A stretch of 51,339 nucleotides of DNA from an uncultured Hyphomicrobiales bacterium (lineage in GTDB: Bacteria > Pseudomonadota > Alphaproteobacteria > Rhizobiales > Xanthobacteraceae). The notes under the pieces were generated by a model, which worked only from the letters and a program-made list of their open reading frames with translations, was not told the DNA's origin and did not search any database. Each line of letters opens with the position of its first letter. The first letter of the stretch is position 1. The stretch is from positions 1 to 51,339 of the forward strand of contig CAISIV010000190.1 in assembly GCA_903885555.1 (NCBI GenBank). Reading direction: 5' to 3'. This document shows, piece by piece, positions 1 through 8,210 of the stretch. A program made the position numbers and the translations under genes.

Positions 1-570
1 CGCGCCGAGCTGGCCGAAGACTTCACCAATTAGCGCCAGATTGGGCCTGAAGCCCCATTCCAGACCTACACCCCAAGTCCCGTAGTGCCCCAAAGTCTGC
101 CGGTCGTAGAGGTAGCCGCCGTTCAGGTTCAGCCGCAGGTTTTTGCCGAGATCGAAGCTGACCGGGACGTTGATGTTGCCGCCGTTACTGGCGCCCGTGA
201 TCAGATCTCAGTCGAGTTCGCCAGACAGCCCGATGCCGATACCCTTGTTCATGCGGACCAAAGTGACTTTACCGCTGGCAGCACCCTGCGTCTTCCATAC
301 GTCGCCCTCACGGCTGCGCTGATATTCGACGCCGAGTTCGACCGGCGACTTGCCGATGGCCACCACGCAGGACGGCGACGTTGCCGCCATGAAGTCCTTG
401 TTGCTCGCGAAGGATACCCAACTCTCCACGCTGCACGAGCCGACGTCGCCGACTTCGAAATCGTCGACGTAAAAGCCGGCATAGGCCGCGGTCGCCGGCA
501 ATAGCGCAAAGGCTGCCAGCAGCAGAACACCGAATTTCTGGAAACAAAGCCTGCAAATCGCAGCGCGCAC
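1..570 (-). pseudogene. outer-membrane beta-barrel-like protein, interrupted by in-frame stop; runs off window
   Basis: The reading starts at a GTG at 570 and opens with a clear signal peptide (hydrophobic LLLAAFALLPATAAYA, cleavage after about residue 31). It continues to a TGA at 208-210. Beyond that stop the same frame stays open to the window edge and reads as the same kind of protein: alternating polar/hydrophobic strands rich in G, N and aromatic residues, for example NINVPVSFDLGKNLRLNLNG and WGVGLEWGFRPNLALIGEVF. This is typical of a beta-barrel outer-membrane protein. The stop lies between residues GELD and DLITG. A single base change (TGG or CGA to TGA) would explain it, as would a sequencing error. 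I do not recognise the family. The gene is incomplete at its 3' end because the window begins there. Confidence 0.6.
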
Positions 571-628
571 GGGTGATTCGCCCTTGTGCTGACTGCCTCG
601 TTATCGAGCCGTCATGGTGAACAATGTG

Positions 629-644
629 TTAAGAAAGACCTAAC
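629..644. promoter_or_regulatory. possible CtrA-like box (TTAA-N7-CTAAC)
   Basis: TTAA at 629-632, seven bases, then CTAAC at 640-644. This is one mismatch from the alphaproteobacterial CtrA consensus TTAA-N7-TTAAC. It lies about 60 bp upstream of the interrupted outer-membrane gene and directly after the DUF4337 gene. Such short matches arise by chance, so this is only a candidate. Confidence 0.25.
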
Positions 645-645
645 G

Positions 646-1212
646 TCAGGTGCCGAGAAACTGCGCCAGCCATTCCGGCCGAAAGCCCAATCCGGAAAAG
701 CCGCAGATACCGAAAAACATGCCGATCGTGCCCGAGCCCCAGGCGATATAGAGCAGCGTGAAACTGTCGACCAAAGCCGCCACGGCGGACACCGCGACGG
801 CGATCGACAGGAAAGCCTCCGACATGTCGAACTGGTCGTCGCGGAAATTCAGCCGGTCATATTCCTTCTCGAAGCCCTCCGCTTTGGCGCGCGTCTCCTT
901 GGAGCGCTCCTCGTATTTCTTGATGTCGGACTCGTAGTCCGCCGCCTGCTTGGCGGCGAGCGCCTTGTCGAAATTGCCCGCGGTCTCCAGCAGCCGCAAC
1001 TGCGCCAGCCCGTTCTCGTCGACATGCAGCTTGAGCCTCGAGGCCTGATATTCCGACCAGGAATCGACCGCGTCCGCCTTGGCCTTGGCCTGGCCGATGT
1101 TGTTGTCCTTGATGTTGCAGACGGCCATGAAGACCGAGAGGATCACGACCGTGACGGCAACCAGGTTGTTGAGTTTCTTGTCGTCGCCTTCAGATTTGAC
1201 GTCGGTATCCAT
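646..1212 (-). CDS. DUF4337 family membrane protein
   Basis: 188 aa. An N-terminal transmembrane helix (about residues 17-34, NLVAVTVVILSVFMAVCNI) is followed by a long charged helical stretch (about 40-125, rich in K/E/D/A with KYEERSKETRAKAEGFEKEY, coiled-coil-like), then two C-terminal hydrophobic segments (about 134-175). The NNIGQAKAKADAVDSWSEYQASRLK block is the recognisable DUF4337 signature: a helix leaving the membrane and carrying W and Y. The function of the family is unknown. The gene is divergent from the ABC importer at 1251 with only 38 bp between starts, so the two promoters must overlap or one gene must use a promoter within its neighbour. Confidence 0.75.
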   Translation of the reverse strand: MDTDVKSEGDDKKLNNLVAVTVVILSVFMAVCNIKDNNIGQAKAKADAVDSWSEYQASRLKLHVDENGLAQLRLLETAGNFDKALAAKQAADYESDIKKYEERSKETRAKAEGFEKEYDRLNFRDDQFDMSEAFLSIAVAVSAVAALVDSFTLLYIAWGSGTIGMFFGICGFSGLGFRPEWLAQFLGT

Positions 1213-1250
1213 CTTGTCCCCTCGGGTACTAATTGCGGTAATGTAGCCGA

Positions 1251-2267
1251 ATGCGCTCCGATTTCAGCTATCCAGTCCTCGGGAATACCCTCTGTACGGC
1301 TCTGCTGCTGTGGTTATTCACGGCATTTTCCGCCCAGGCGCTCGATGCCGTCCGCTTCGGCACCAATTGGGTGGCGGAAGCCGAGCACGGCGGCTTCTAT
1401 CAGGCGGTCGCCGACGGCACCTATGCCAAATACGGCCTCGACGTCACCATCGTGCCGGGCGGGCCGAGCGTGAACAACCGCATCCTGCTGCCGGTGGGCA
1501 AGCTCGACTTCTTCATGAGCGCCAACAACCTGCAATCCTTCGACGCAGTCGCCAATAACATCCCGACGGTGGCGGTGGCGGCGAGCTTCCAGAAAGACCC
1601 GCAGGTGCTGGTCGCGTATCCGGACGTGCAGAAATTCGAGGATCTCAAGACGCGGACCTTGTTCGTGTCGCAGGAAGGCATGGCGAGCTATTTCCAGTGG
1701 CTGAAGGCCGACTTCGGCTTCGACGAGAAGAAAGTGAAGCCTTACACTTTCAACCCGCAGCCCTTCCTCGCCGACAAGAACTCCGCAATGCAGGGCTACG
1801 TCACGTCCGAGCCGTTCACAGTCGAAACGCAAGGCGGTTTCAAGCCGAAGGTCTTCCTGCTCGCCGACGAGGGCTTCAACGCCTACTCGACCTTGATCGA
1901 GACGCGGCGCGATCTGGTTGAGAAGCGGCCCGATCTGGTGCAGCGCTTCGTCGATGCCTCGGCGATCGGCTGGTATCACTACATCTACGGCGACAACGGC
2001 CCGGGCAATGCGCTGATCAAGAAACACAATCCGGAAATGACCGACGCGCTGCTGGCTTTTTCCATCGCCACAATGAAGGCCAACGGCATCGTCGACTCCG
2101 GCGATTCGGTCACGCTCGGCATCGGCGCCATGACCGACGCGCGCATGAAAAGCTTTTTCGACAAGATGGTGCGTGCCGGCGTTGTGAAGCCCAATATCGA
2201 CGTCACGCGCGCCTACACGCTGCAATTCATCAACAAACGCGTCGGCGTCGAGCTGCGGCCGAAATGA
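1251..2267 (+). CDS. ABC importer substrate-binding protein, NitT/TauT (NMT1/THI5-like) type
   Basis: 338 aa, with an N-terminal signal segment (about 1-31, LLLWLFTAFSAQALD). The mature part has the NMT1/SsuA fold signatures: an opening strand VRFGTNWVAEAEHGGFYQAVADG, then YAKYGLDVTIVPGG, a LDFFMSAN motif and the hinge-region EGMASYFQW. This group binds small organic substrates such as pyrimidine precursors, taurine, sulfonates or riboflavin-like compounds. The substrate cannot be told from sequence. It is the first gene of a three-gene importer operon and its stop overlaps the ATPase start by 4 bp. Confidence 0.85.
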   Translation: MRSDFSYPVLGNTLCTALLLWLFTAFSAQALDAVRFGTNWVAEAEHGGFYQAVADGTYAKYGLDVTIVPGGPSVNNRILLPVGKLDFFMSANNLQSFDAVANNIPTVAVAASFQKDPQVLVAYPDVQKFEDLKTRTLFVSQEGMASYFQWLKADFGFDEKKVKPYTFNPQPFLADKNSAMQGYVTSEPFTVETQGGFKPKVFLLADEGFNAYSTLIETRRDLVEKRPDLVQRFVDASAIGWYHYIYGDNGPGNALIKKHNPEMTDALLAFSIATMKANGIVDSGDSVTLGIGAMTDARMKSFFDKMVRAGVVKPNIDVTRAYTLQFINKRVGVELRPK

Positions 2268-3019
2268 CCGCGGCTGGCCCCGCCATCGTTTCCCTTCGTA
2301 ACGTCTCAAAGGCCTATGAGAGCGGCACGCTCGCGCTGAGCGATTTCCATCTCGACGTGCGTGCCGGCGAATTCGTCTCGCTGCTCGGTCCCTCGGGCTG
2401 CGGCAAATCAACGGCACTGCGCATCGTCGCGGGGTTGAGCCGCGCCAGCGCCGGCACGGTCGATGCGCCGGATGGCGGCACCGGCTTCGTGTTTCAGGAG
2501 CCGACCTTGATGCCGTGGGCGAGCGTGGCCGACAATGTGCGGCTGCCGCTCAAGCTTACGCATGCCGATGAGGCGCGGTCACGCGCCGCCGTGACGCAGG
2601 CGCTGGAACGTGTCGGCCTCGCCGAATTCGCGCAAAGCTATCCCCGCGAACTGTCGGGCGGCATGAAGATGCGTGCCTCGATAGCGCGGGCGCTGGTGAC
2701 CGAGCCGCAACTGCTGCTGATGGACGAGCCTTTCGCCGCGCTCGACGAGATCAACCGTTTCAAGCTCAACAACGATCTGCTCAGGGTGTGGCAGGAACTG
2801 CAACGCACCGTGATCTTCGTCACGCATTCGGTGTTCGAGTCGGTCTATCTGTCGCAGCGCATCGTGGTGATGACGCCACGGCCGGGCCGCGTGTTTGCCG
2901 AGATCGCGATCGACGCGCCTTATCCGCGCGACGAGCGCTTCCGTACCTCGGCTGAGTACGCGGCCAGCTGCCGCAAGGTCGCCGAAACGCTTGCCCAGGC
3001 AATGGGAGAGGCGCCATGA
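2264..3019 (+). CDS. ABC importer ATP-binding protein, NitT/TauT type
   Basis: 251 aa nucleotide-binding subunit. Walker A GPSGCGKST lies at residues 42-50, the Q-loop is FVFQEPTLMPWASV, the signature is ELSGGMKMRASIARAL, and Walker B is LLLMDEPFAALDEI with the H-loop in FVTHSVFE. The SVFESVYLSQRIVVM stretch after the H-loop is typical of the SsuB/TauB/NrtD group. It overlaps both neighbours by 4 bp (ATGA), indicating translational coupling with the binding protein (1251) and permease (3016). Confidence 0.9.
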   Translation: MTAAGPAIVSLRNVSKAYESGTLALSDFHLDVRAGEFVSLLGPSGCGKSTALRIVAGLSRASAGTVDAPDGGTGFVFQEPTLMPWASVADNVRLPLKLTHADEARSRAAVTQALERVGLAEFAQSYPRELSGGMKMRASIARALVTEPQLLLMDEPFAALDEINRFKLNNDLLRVWQELQRTVIFVTHSVFESVYLSQRIVVMTPRPGRVFAEIAIDAPYPRDERFRTSAEYAASCRKVAETLAQAMGEAP

Positions 3020-3798
3020 GCCCGCGCATTCTCCGCATCGCGCTGCCGCTGCTGGTGCTTGCCGCTGTTGTCCTTGTCTGGGATCTGACGGTCAGGCTGT
3101 TCGCCATTCCGCCGTATGTGTTGCCCGGGCCGGAATTGGTGCTGTCGACTCTTTTTGCCGACGCCGCGTTGCTGTCGCAATCGCTGCTGGTGACGCTCGC
3201 CATCACCTTGGAAGGTTTTTTGCTGGCGGCGTTCGGCGGCATCGCGCTCGCCGTTGTCTTCAATCAATGGCGGCTGATCGAGAGCGCCTTCTACCCTTAT
3301 GCCGTCATTTTGCAGGTGACGCCGGTGGTCGCCATCGCGCCGCTGCTGCTGATCTATCTGCCGCAGCCTTTGGCGGTGCTCGCCTGCGCCTGGATCGTGG
3401 CGTTCTTTCCGGTGCTGGCCAATACCACGCTCGGTCTTAACTCGGTTGACCACAATCTGATCGCCTTGTTCGATCTCTACAAAGCCTCGCGCTGGCAGGT
3501 TCTGTGGAATCTGAAACTGCCGGCGGCGTTGCCGCAGATGCTGGCCGGCCTGCGCATTGCCGGCGGCCTGTCGTTGATCGGCGCGGTGGTGGCCGAAATC
3601 GCCGCGGGTTCGGCTGGTGCCGGTTCGGGGCTGGCCTATCGCATCGTCGAGTCCGGTTATCGGCTCAACATCCCGCGCATGTTCGCGGCGCTGCTGTTGC
3701 TGTCACTGGCCGGCATTGCGATTTTCTTCGTGCTGTCGGCGCTGTCGAATATCCTGCTCGGCCGCTGGCACGAGAGCGCGGTGACGCGCGAGCGCTGA
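3016..3798 (+). CDS. ABC importer permease, NitT/TauT type
   Basis: 260 aa, about six membrane helices starting at residue 6. The binding-protein-dependent permease EAA loop lies around LYKASRWQVLWNLKLPAALPQMLAGLRIAGG, matching the SsuC/TauC consensus (ASxxxxxxxxxLPxAxPxIxxGLRxxxG). It forms the membrane channel for the ATPase at 2264 and the binding protein at 1251. It is the last gene of the operon; the next gene (3800) is convergent and begins 1 bp after its stop. Confidence 0.9.
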   Translation: MSPRILRIALPLLVLAAVVLVWDLTVRLFAIPPYVLPGPELVLSTLFADAALLSQSLLVTLAITLEGFLLAAFGGIALAVVFNQWRLIESAFYPYAVILQVTPVVAIAPLLLIYLPQPLAVLACAWIVAFFPVLANTTLGLNSVDHNLIALFDLYKASRWQVLWNLKLPAALPQMLAGLRIAGGLSLIGAVVAEIAAGSAGAGSGLAYRIVESGYRLNIPRMFAALLLLSLAGIAIFFVLSALSNILLGRWHESAVTRER

Positions 3799-3799
3799 G

Positions 3800-4171
3800 C
3801 TAGAAGAGCCGGGTTATGCTGAAGGTGGCGAGAAACGCCAGAAACAGAACGCTGACTCCAAAGTTGACGGCGAACGTGCTCCAGTTGATCCAGGCCGGGA
3901 TACGCAGACCGCAGAGCGCACAGGCCGAGAGTACAAAAGTCACCAGGGCGTAGACCGTCAAGGCCAGCGGTGCGGTGTCAACATATTCCAGCATGATGCC
4001 GAGATGATCGGCGTTGTACGCAAGGACGACGGCTGACAGCACAAGGTTGACGACCAGCACGGGTGTCATGCCCCTGCGCAAGATCTTCGACCAAGCCAAA
4101 GCCGCGATATGCGCGAGCACGATCGCCCACGCCACGCCAACGCCCATTAACTGGTCGATGAACGTCCTCAT
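3800..4171 (-). CDS. small multi-spanning membrane protein, unknown function
   Basis: 123 aa when started at the ATG at 4171 (a TTG two codons upstream is the alternative; the ATG has a GGAAATGAG-like ribosome site). Four hydrophobic helices are visible: about 8-26, 36-54, 67-90 and 97-118. No family motif is recognised. It follows the chromate genes on the same strand 28 bp downstream of chrA's stop, so it may be the last gene of that operon, but nothing in the protein links it to chromate. Confidence 0.6.
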   Translation of the reverse strand: MRTFIDQLMGVGVAWAIVLAHIAALAWSKILRRGMTPVLVVNLVLSAVVLAYNADHLGIMLEYVDTAPLALTVYALVTFVLSACALCGLRIPAWINWSTFAVNFGVSVLFLAFLATFSITRLF

Positions 4172-4199
4172 GCGCAACTCATTTCCAAAATAAGAGCAA

Positions 4200-5522
4200 T
4201 CAGAATTTAAAGTGCGTGATCATGCCCAGCGCCGCCATGACGCAGACGACTTCGATCAGGCTGCGGTGAAAGCGGAAGGTGAGGATGGCGGCGGTGACCG
4301 CAAGCACAGCGACCTGCTTGTCGAGCCCGGCGGGATCGAAGGCGAACCAGCGCAGCGGCCCCGCATGCTTTTCCGTCACGGTGCCAAACAGCACATGCAG
4401 CGCGAACCAGACCGACAGATTGAGAATGACGCCGACCACGGCTGCGGTGATCGCGGCCAGCGCGCCGGACAGTTGCCGGTTGGCGCGCAACCGTTCGACG
4501 AAGGGCGCGCCGGCGAAAATCCACAGCATCGACGGCACGAAAGTCACCCAGGTCGTCATCGCGGCGCCGAGCATGCCGGCCATGATCGGTGAAAACGGTT
4601 CGGCCGCGCGGAAGGCACCGAGAAAGCCGACGAACTGCGTCACCAGGATCAACGGGCCCGGCGTGGTTTCGGCAAGGCCGAGGCCGTCGACCATTTCCGG
4701 CGCCGTCATCCAGCCGTAGGTCTCGACCGCCTGTTGCGCCATGTAAGCGAGCAAAGCGTAAGCGCCACCGAAGCTGACGACCGCGAGCTTGGAGAAGAAC
4801 AGTCCGATGCTGACCAGTACGTGCTGCGGCCCGAAGACGAGGGCGGCGAGCGCGATCGGCGCCCACCACACCAGCACGCCGACGATCGAAGCCGTCGCGA
4901 ACTGCCGCCAGCGGTCCTTCGCCGGCGGCGGCACGTTGTCATTGAGCGCCGCGACGCCGAGTTGTTCGGGTTTGCTGCGCGACACCAGATAGCCAATGAG
5001 CGCCGCCGCGGCGACGATCAGCGGAAACGGCAGCGCCAGAAAAAAGATGCCGATGAAGGCGGCCGCCGCGATGCCGAGCAGCAGGTTGGTCTTGAGCGCG
5101 CGTTTGCCGATGCGGACCAGCGCCTCGACGACGATCACCAGCACGGCCGCCTTGATGCCGTAGAGCGCGCCGTCGATCAGCGGCACGCCGCGCCCGAGCG
5201 CGTACAGCAGGCTCAGGCCCAGCATCACCAACGCGCCGGGTATGACGAACAGGATGCCGGCGGCGAGTCCGCCGCGCACGCCATGCAGCAGCCAGCCCAG
5301 ATAGGTCGCGAGCTTTTGCGCCTCGGGGCCTGGCAGCAGCATGCAGAAATTCAGCGCGTGCAGGAACCGCGATTCCTCGACCCATTTCTTTTCGTCGACG
5401 ACGACGCGATGCATCAGTGCGATTTGCGCCGCCGGTCCGCCGAAATTGATGCAGCCGATCTTGAGCCAGACCTTGAAGGCTTCGGCGAAGCTTGGCTTCG
5501 TCTCTGTGGCTTGTTCGCTCAT
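4200..5522 (-). CDS. chrA: chromate transporter ChrA, two-domain form
   Basis: 440 aa inner-membrane protein of the CHR superfamily with the duplicated arrangement. The N-terminal domain (about 10-185) carries FKVWLKIGCINFGGPAAQIALMH and MLLPGPEAQKLATYLGW. The C-terminal domain (about 230-425) carries FFSKLAVVSFGGAYALLAYM and GLGLAETTPGPLILVTQFVGF. The FGGP/FGGAY and PGP motifs are the family hallmarks. Two-domain ChrA proteins export chromate from the cytoplasm. Its start abuts the stop of the ChrB-like gene upstream, so the two are co-transcribed. Confidence 0.9.
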   Translation of the reverse strand: MSEQATETKPSFAEAFKVWLKIGCINFGGPAAQIALMHRVVVDEKKWVEESRFLHALNFCMLLPGPEAQKLATYLGWLLHGVRGGLAAGILFVIPGALVMLGLSLLYALGRGVPLIDGALYGIKAAVLVIVVEALVRIGKRALKTNLLLGIAAAAFIGIFFLALPFPLIVAAAALIGYLVSRSKPEQLGVAALNDNVPPPAKDRWRQFATASIVGVLVWWAPIALAALVFGPQHVLVSIGLFFSKLAVVSFGGAYALLAYMAQQAVETYGWMTAPEMVDGLGLAETTPGPLILVTQFVGFLGAFRAAEPFSPIMAGMLGAAMTTWVTFVPSMLWIFAGAPFVERLRANRQLSGALAAITAAVVGVILNLSVWFALHVLFGTVTEKHAGPLRWFAFDPAGLDKQVAVLAVTAAILTFRFHRSLIEVVCVMAALGMITHFKF

Positions 5523-5523
5523 C

Positions 5524-6348
5524 TCATGCTGCCTTCACGGGCCAATTATGCCGTTCGTCGGCGGCAAAGCGCAGCCAGGCGAACAGCGCATCGTAGACCA
5601 TGAAACCGCGTTCGAGCAGCCCGTGGTCGTCGTCCCCCGCTAATTGCGACAGGCCCAGCGAGATCGCATGCAGCCCGGCCGCTTCCGGCGCGATATCCGG
5701 TCGTGCCGTGTCGGCGCCGCGCACGATCAGCGCCAGCCGGGCGAGCGACGGCTCGCTCTCAAGCCCGAACAGCTTGAGCATGGTGTCGAACGAGCAGCGC
5801 TCGCCCTCGTGGGAAATCTCGACATTGGCGATGTCGAACGGAATGCCGCCGAACTCTTTTGCTGAGGCTTCAACCCAGTCCGGGTCAACGAACATGATCT
5901 TGGCGTCGGGGTCGATGAAACGCCGGATCAGCCAAGGGCAGGCGATGCGGTCGATCTTCGGCCGCCGCCGTGTCACCCACACGCTGGGCCGCTGCGGCGC
6001 AAAGCGGGTGAGCGTCGCGCGGTCGACCGTCGGCAGGCCGGCATCGCTCCAGGCGAAACTGCCGCCCTCCAGCATCGAGGCATCGTAACCGGCGCCGCGC
6101 AGTTCGGCGGTAATGAACTGGCTCAATTCCTTGCCAGCTTTACAGGCAACGACAATAGGCCGCGCCGGATCGAGCGACGGAATCCAGCGCGCATATTCCG
6201 TCGGCTCTTGCCAGATCGAAGTTGGCAGCACGCCCGGCGTCGACTCGTAGATGTCGCGCCGTCGCACGTCGATGAGCTGCGGCGCGTTTTCCGTGCCGAT
6301 CAAATGCCAGAGTTGTGTCGGTGAGATCGCGTAGCTCGGAGACAGCAT
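5524..6348 (-). CDS. chrB: rhodanese-ChrB fusion, chromate resistance protein
   Basis: 274 aa. Residues about 8-115 form a rhodanese domain with IDVRR and the active-site loop VACKAGKELS (Cys69), so the sulfur-accepting cysteine is present. Residues about 125-265 match the ChrB C-terminal domain, with the signature RRPKIDRIACPWLIRRFIDP followed by FVDPDWV and a conserved FDxxxVEISHEGERCSFDTM block. ChrB proteins govern chromate resistance and regulate chrA in several alpha- and betaproteobacteria. In this form a rhodanese replaces the usual ChrB N-terminus. It is translated just ahead of chrA with 1 bp between them. See the leader at 6349-6440. Confidence 0.85.
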   Translation of the reverse strand: MLSPSYAISPTQLWHLIGTENAPQLIDVRRRDIYESTPGVLPTSIWQEPTEYARWIPSLDPARPIVVACKAGKELSQFITAELRGAGYDASMLEGGSFAWSDAGLPTVDRATLTRFAPQRPSVWVTRRRPKIDRIACPWLIRRFIDPDAKIMFVDPDWVEASAKEFGGIPFDIANVEISHEGERCSFDTMLKLFGLESEPSLARLALIVRGADTARPDIAPEAAGLHAISLGLSQLAGDDDHGLLERGFMVYDALFAWLRFAADERHNWPVKAA

Positions 6349-6440
6349 GGGTCCCCTCCGTGAACGAAGGAGACGGTGCTTGGGCTCCTGAGCCTGAAGG
6401 GGCGACCGCCGTTGGCCCCACGAGTCAAAGCTAGCGCTTT
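6349..6440 (-). promoter_or_regulatory. GC-rich structured leader of the chrB-chrA operon
   Basis: The 92 bp upstream of the chrB start can fold on the minus-strand RNA into consecutive stem-loops: GGGGC/GCCCC, GGCTC-AG-GAGCC, and CTCC/GGAG. The 3' arm of the last overlaps the ribosome site GGAGGGG at 6353-6359. This resembles an attenuator or a translation-controlling leader, but I cannot match it to a named riboswitch class. It could equally be GC-rich noise. Confidence 0.3.
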
Positions 6441-6453
6441 CAATCGGCGCCGG

Positions 6454-7194
6454 TCAACGCAAGAACGCCGGCACCACGAGCGAACATCCGGAAATCAGCA
6501 GCAAAATGAGAATGACCTTGCGGAATGCCGCGTCGTCGAGTTTGCCGTAAAGTTTGACGCCGACCCACAGTCCCAGCAGCAGCGCCGGCAAGCCCATGAA
6601 GAAAAGTTTGATGATGTCGGCGTTGAAGAGATGGCCGGCCGACGCAAACGTCAGCGTCGCCATCGTCATGGTGATGAACAGCACCGGCTGGAATATCGCG
6701 CGCTGGGCATCTTTCGGTCCGCCGCCGAGCTGGACCCAGATCGTGCTGATGACGCCGCCGAGGCCGGTGAGGCCACCGAGCAGGCCGTTCAAAACGCCGA
6801 TGCCTGTATCGATCGCCCCATTGGATTTGACCGGCGCTATGGCGGGCCGCGCCAGATTGTAGACGCTGTAGATAATCAGCAGCGCGCCGACGCCGATGCG
6901 GACGTAACCCGGATTGAGATACGTCACGAGATAGGCGCCGAGCGGAACGCCGACCGCGCCGCCGATGACGAACGGCAATATGCGCCGCCACTGCAGTGCG
7001 TTGCGGACTTTCCAGATGCCGTAAGACTGGTTGACCACGCCGTAGGCGGCGATCAACACCGCCGTTTGCAGTGGCGTGATGATGTGCAGCCAGATGCCCG
7101 ACACAACGAGACCGGCCGCAAAGCCCGTCAGGCCGCTGGTAAAACCGCCGAGAAATGTCGCGAGAAGAAAGAGCCCGATAACCGTGCTGTCCAT
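6454..7194 (-). CDS. sulfite exporter TauE/SafE family protein (copy 1)
   Basis: 246 aa, about eight membrane helices. TauE/SafE signatures are present: the N-terminal GGFTSGLTGFAAGLV, a mid-protein turn GVLNGLLGGLTGLGGV and the C-terminal LWVGVKLYGKLDDAAFRKVILILLLISG. Family members export sulfite, sulfoacetate or other organosulfur anions, and the substrate here is unknown. It is a paralogue of the next upstream gene (7312-8052): the same length, and motifs aligned throughout. It lies on the same strand as and upstream of the chromate genes. Confidence 0.85.
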   Translation of the reverse strand: MDSTVIGLFLLATFLGGFTSGLTGFAAGLVVSGIWLHIITPLQTAVLIAAYGVVNQSYGIWKVRNALQWRRILPFVIGGAVGVPLGAYLVTYLNPGYVRIGVGALLIIYSVYNLARPAIAPVKSNGAIDTGIGVLNGLLGGLTGLGGVISTIWVQLGGGPKDAQRAIFQPVLFITMTMATLTFASAGHLFNADIIKLFFMGLPALLLGLWVGVKLYGKLDDAAFRKVILILLLISGCSLVVPAFLR

Positions 7195-7203
7195 GTGGAT
7201 GCC

Positions 7204-7228
7204 CCAAGCGAAAACAATCAGCGCTTGG
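7204..7228. promoter_or_regulatory. inverted repeat upstream of TauE/SafE copy 1
   Basis: Perfect 7-bp arms CCAAGCG (7204-7210) and CGCTTGG (7222-7228) with an 11-bp spacer. It ends 10 bp before the start codon at 7194. It could be an operator, or a hairpin in the 5' leader. Confidence 0.3.
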
Positions 7229-7311
7229 ATGGACGACGGTCACATCTGACGGGGAGGCTGCGAAAACCCCGTGCGACTCATTTACCGCGCCGTCTTGGTC
7301 CCGGCAAGGTC

Positions 7312-8052
7312 TCAGCCGAACCAGGAGAACGGCACCACCAGCGACGCGCCGGACACCAGCAGCAGCGCCAGTACAACTTTGCGAAACGCCTCGTCGTCGA
7401 GCTTGCCGTAGAGCTTCAGCCCGACCCAGGTGCCGGCGATCATGCAGGGCAGGCCGAGCAGATAGAGTTTGATGGTCTCCGGCGTCATGGCGCCGGCCAC
7501 CGTCAGCGACGCGGTCGCCATCAGGATCGTGCCCATCAGCACCGGCTGGAAAATGCCGCGCTGCACATCCTTCGGCCAGCTTCGCAACTGGCACCAGATC
7601 ACGATGATGATGCCGCTCAGGCCGGTGAGTCCGCCGAGAAGTCCGTTGAGCGTGCCGACGCCGATATCGATTGAGACGTTTTCATGCGCGACCTTCACCG
7701 ACGGCCGGCTGAGGCCCCAGATGCTGTAGAGCGTGAGCATGGCGCCGATCGCGATGCGCAAGGCGTCGGGATCGATATAGGTGAGCAGCCCGGTACCGAT
7801 CGGCACGCCGATGGCGCCGCCGGCGATAAAGGGCGCAGCGCCCCGCCAGCTCACCGTGTCGTGGAACTTCCAGATCGCGTAGCCCTGCGTCACAAAGCCG
7901 TAGCCGGCGATCAGCGTCGCGGTCTGCAACGGCGTGAGGATATGCAGGCACACGCCTGATACCACCAGGCCCATGGCGAAACCGGCGACGCCGGAGGTCA
8001 AGCCGCCGAAAAACGTTGCCAGCAGGAACAGGATGAGCGCCGTCGTGGTCAT
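7312..8052 (-). CDS. sulfite exporter TauE/SafE family protein (copy 2)
   Basis: 246 aa from the ATG at 8052. I chose this start because MTTTALILFLLATFFGG then aligns with the copy-1 N-terminus MDSTVIGLFLLATFLGG and gives an identical length; an upstream GC-rich extension is possible but unlike the family. Motifs are GGLTSGVAGFAMGLV, GTLNGLLGGLTGLSG and WVGLKLYGKLDDEAFRKVVLALLLVSG. About eight helices. The two copies are a tandem duplication that has since diverged. No cytoplasmic partner gene is adjacent, so the transported anion is unknown. Confidence 0.85.
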   Translation of the reverse strand: MTTTALILFLLATFFGGLTSGVAGFAMGLVVSGVCLHILTPLQTATLIAGYGFVTQGYAIWKFHDTVSWRGAAPFIAGGAIGVPIGTGLLTYIDPDALRIAIGAMLTLYSIWGLSRPSVKVAHENVSIDIGVGTLNGLLGGLTGLSGIIIVIWCQLRSWPKDVQRGIFQPVLMGTILMATASLTVAGAMTPETIKLYLLGLPCMIAGTWVGLKLYGKLDDEAFRKVVLALLLVSGASLVVPFSWFG

Positions 8053-8065
8053 GGGGCGCTTCCAT

Positions 8066-8087
8066 ACCAGACCCGGCGGCGTCTGGT
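8066..8087. promoter_or_regulatory. inverted repeat in divergent promoter region (TauE/SafE copy 2 and DMT transporter)
   Basis: Perfect 7-bp arms ACCAGAC (8066-8072) and GTCTGGT (8081-8087) with an 8-bp spacer. It sits 14 bp upstream of the start at 8052, in the 158-bp divergent gap. A dimeric repressor site is a reasonable guess. Confidence 0.3.
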
Positions 8088-8210
8088 GCAAAACGCGAAT
8101 GGATGGCTGCTATCTCGCCGCAAGGCTGCCATTTGCGCGGCGAACGCTCTATAGATTCCCGTTCAATCCGGCCGGCCATTTGCCGGCGATTCCCACCGAA
8201 CAAGAACGTA

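Noticed and set aside
7249-7272. ACGGGG/CCCCGT hairpin after TauE/SafE copy 2 as a terminator
   Set aside because: Only 6-bp arms, a 12-base loop and no U-tract.
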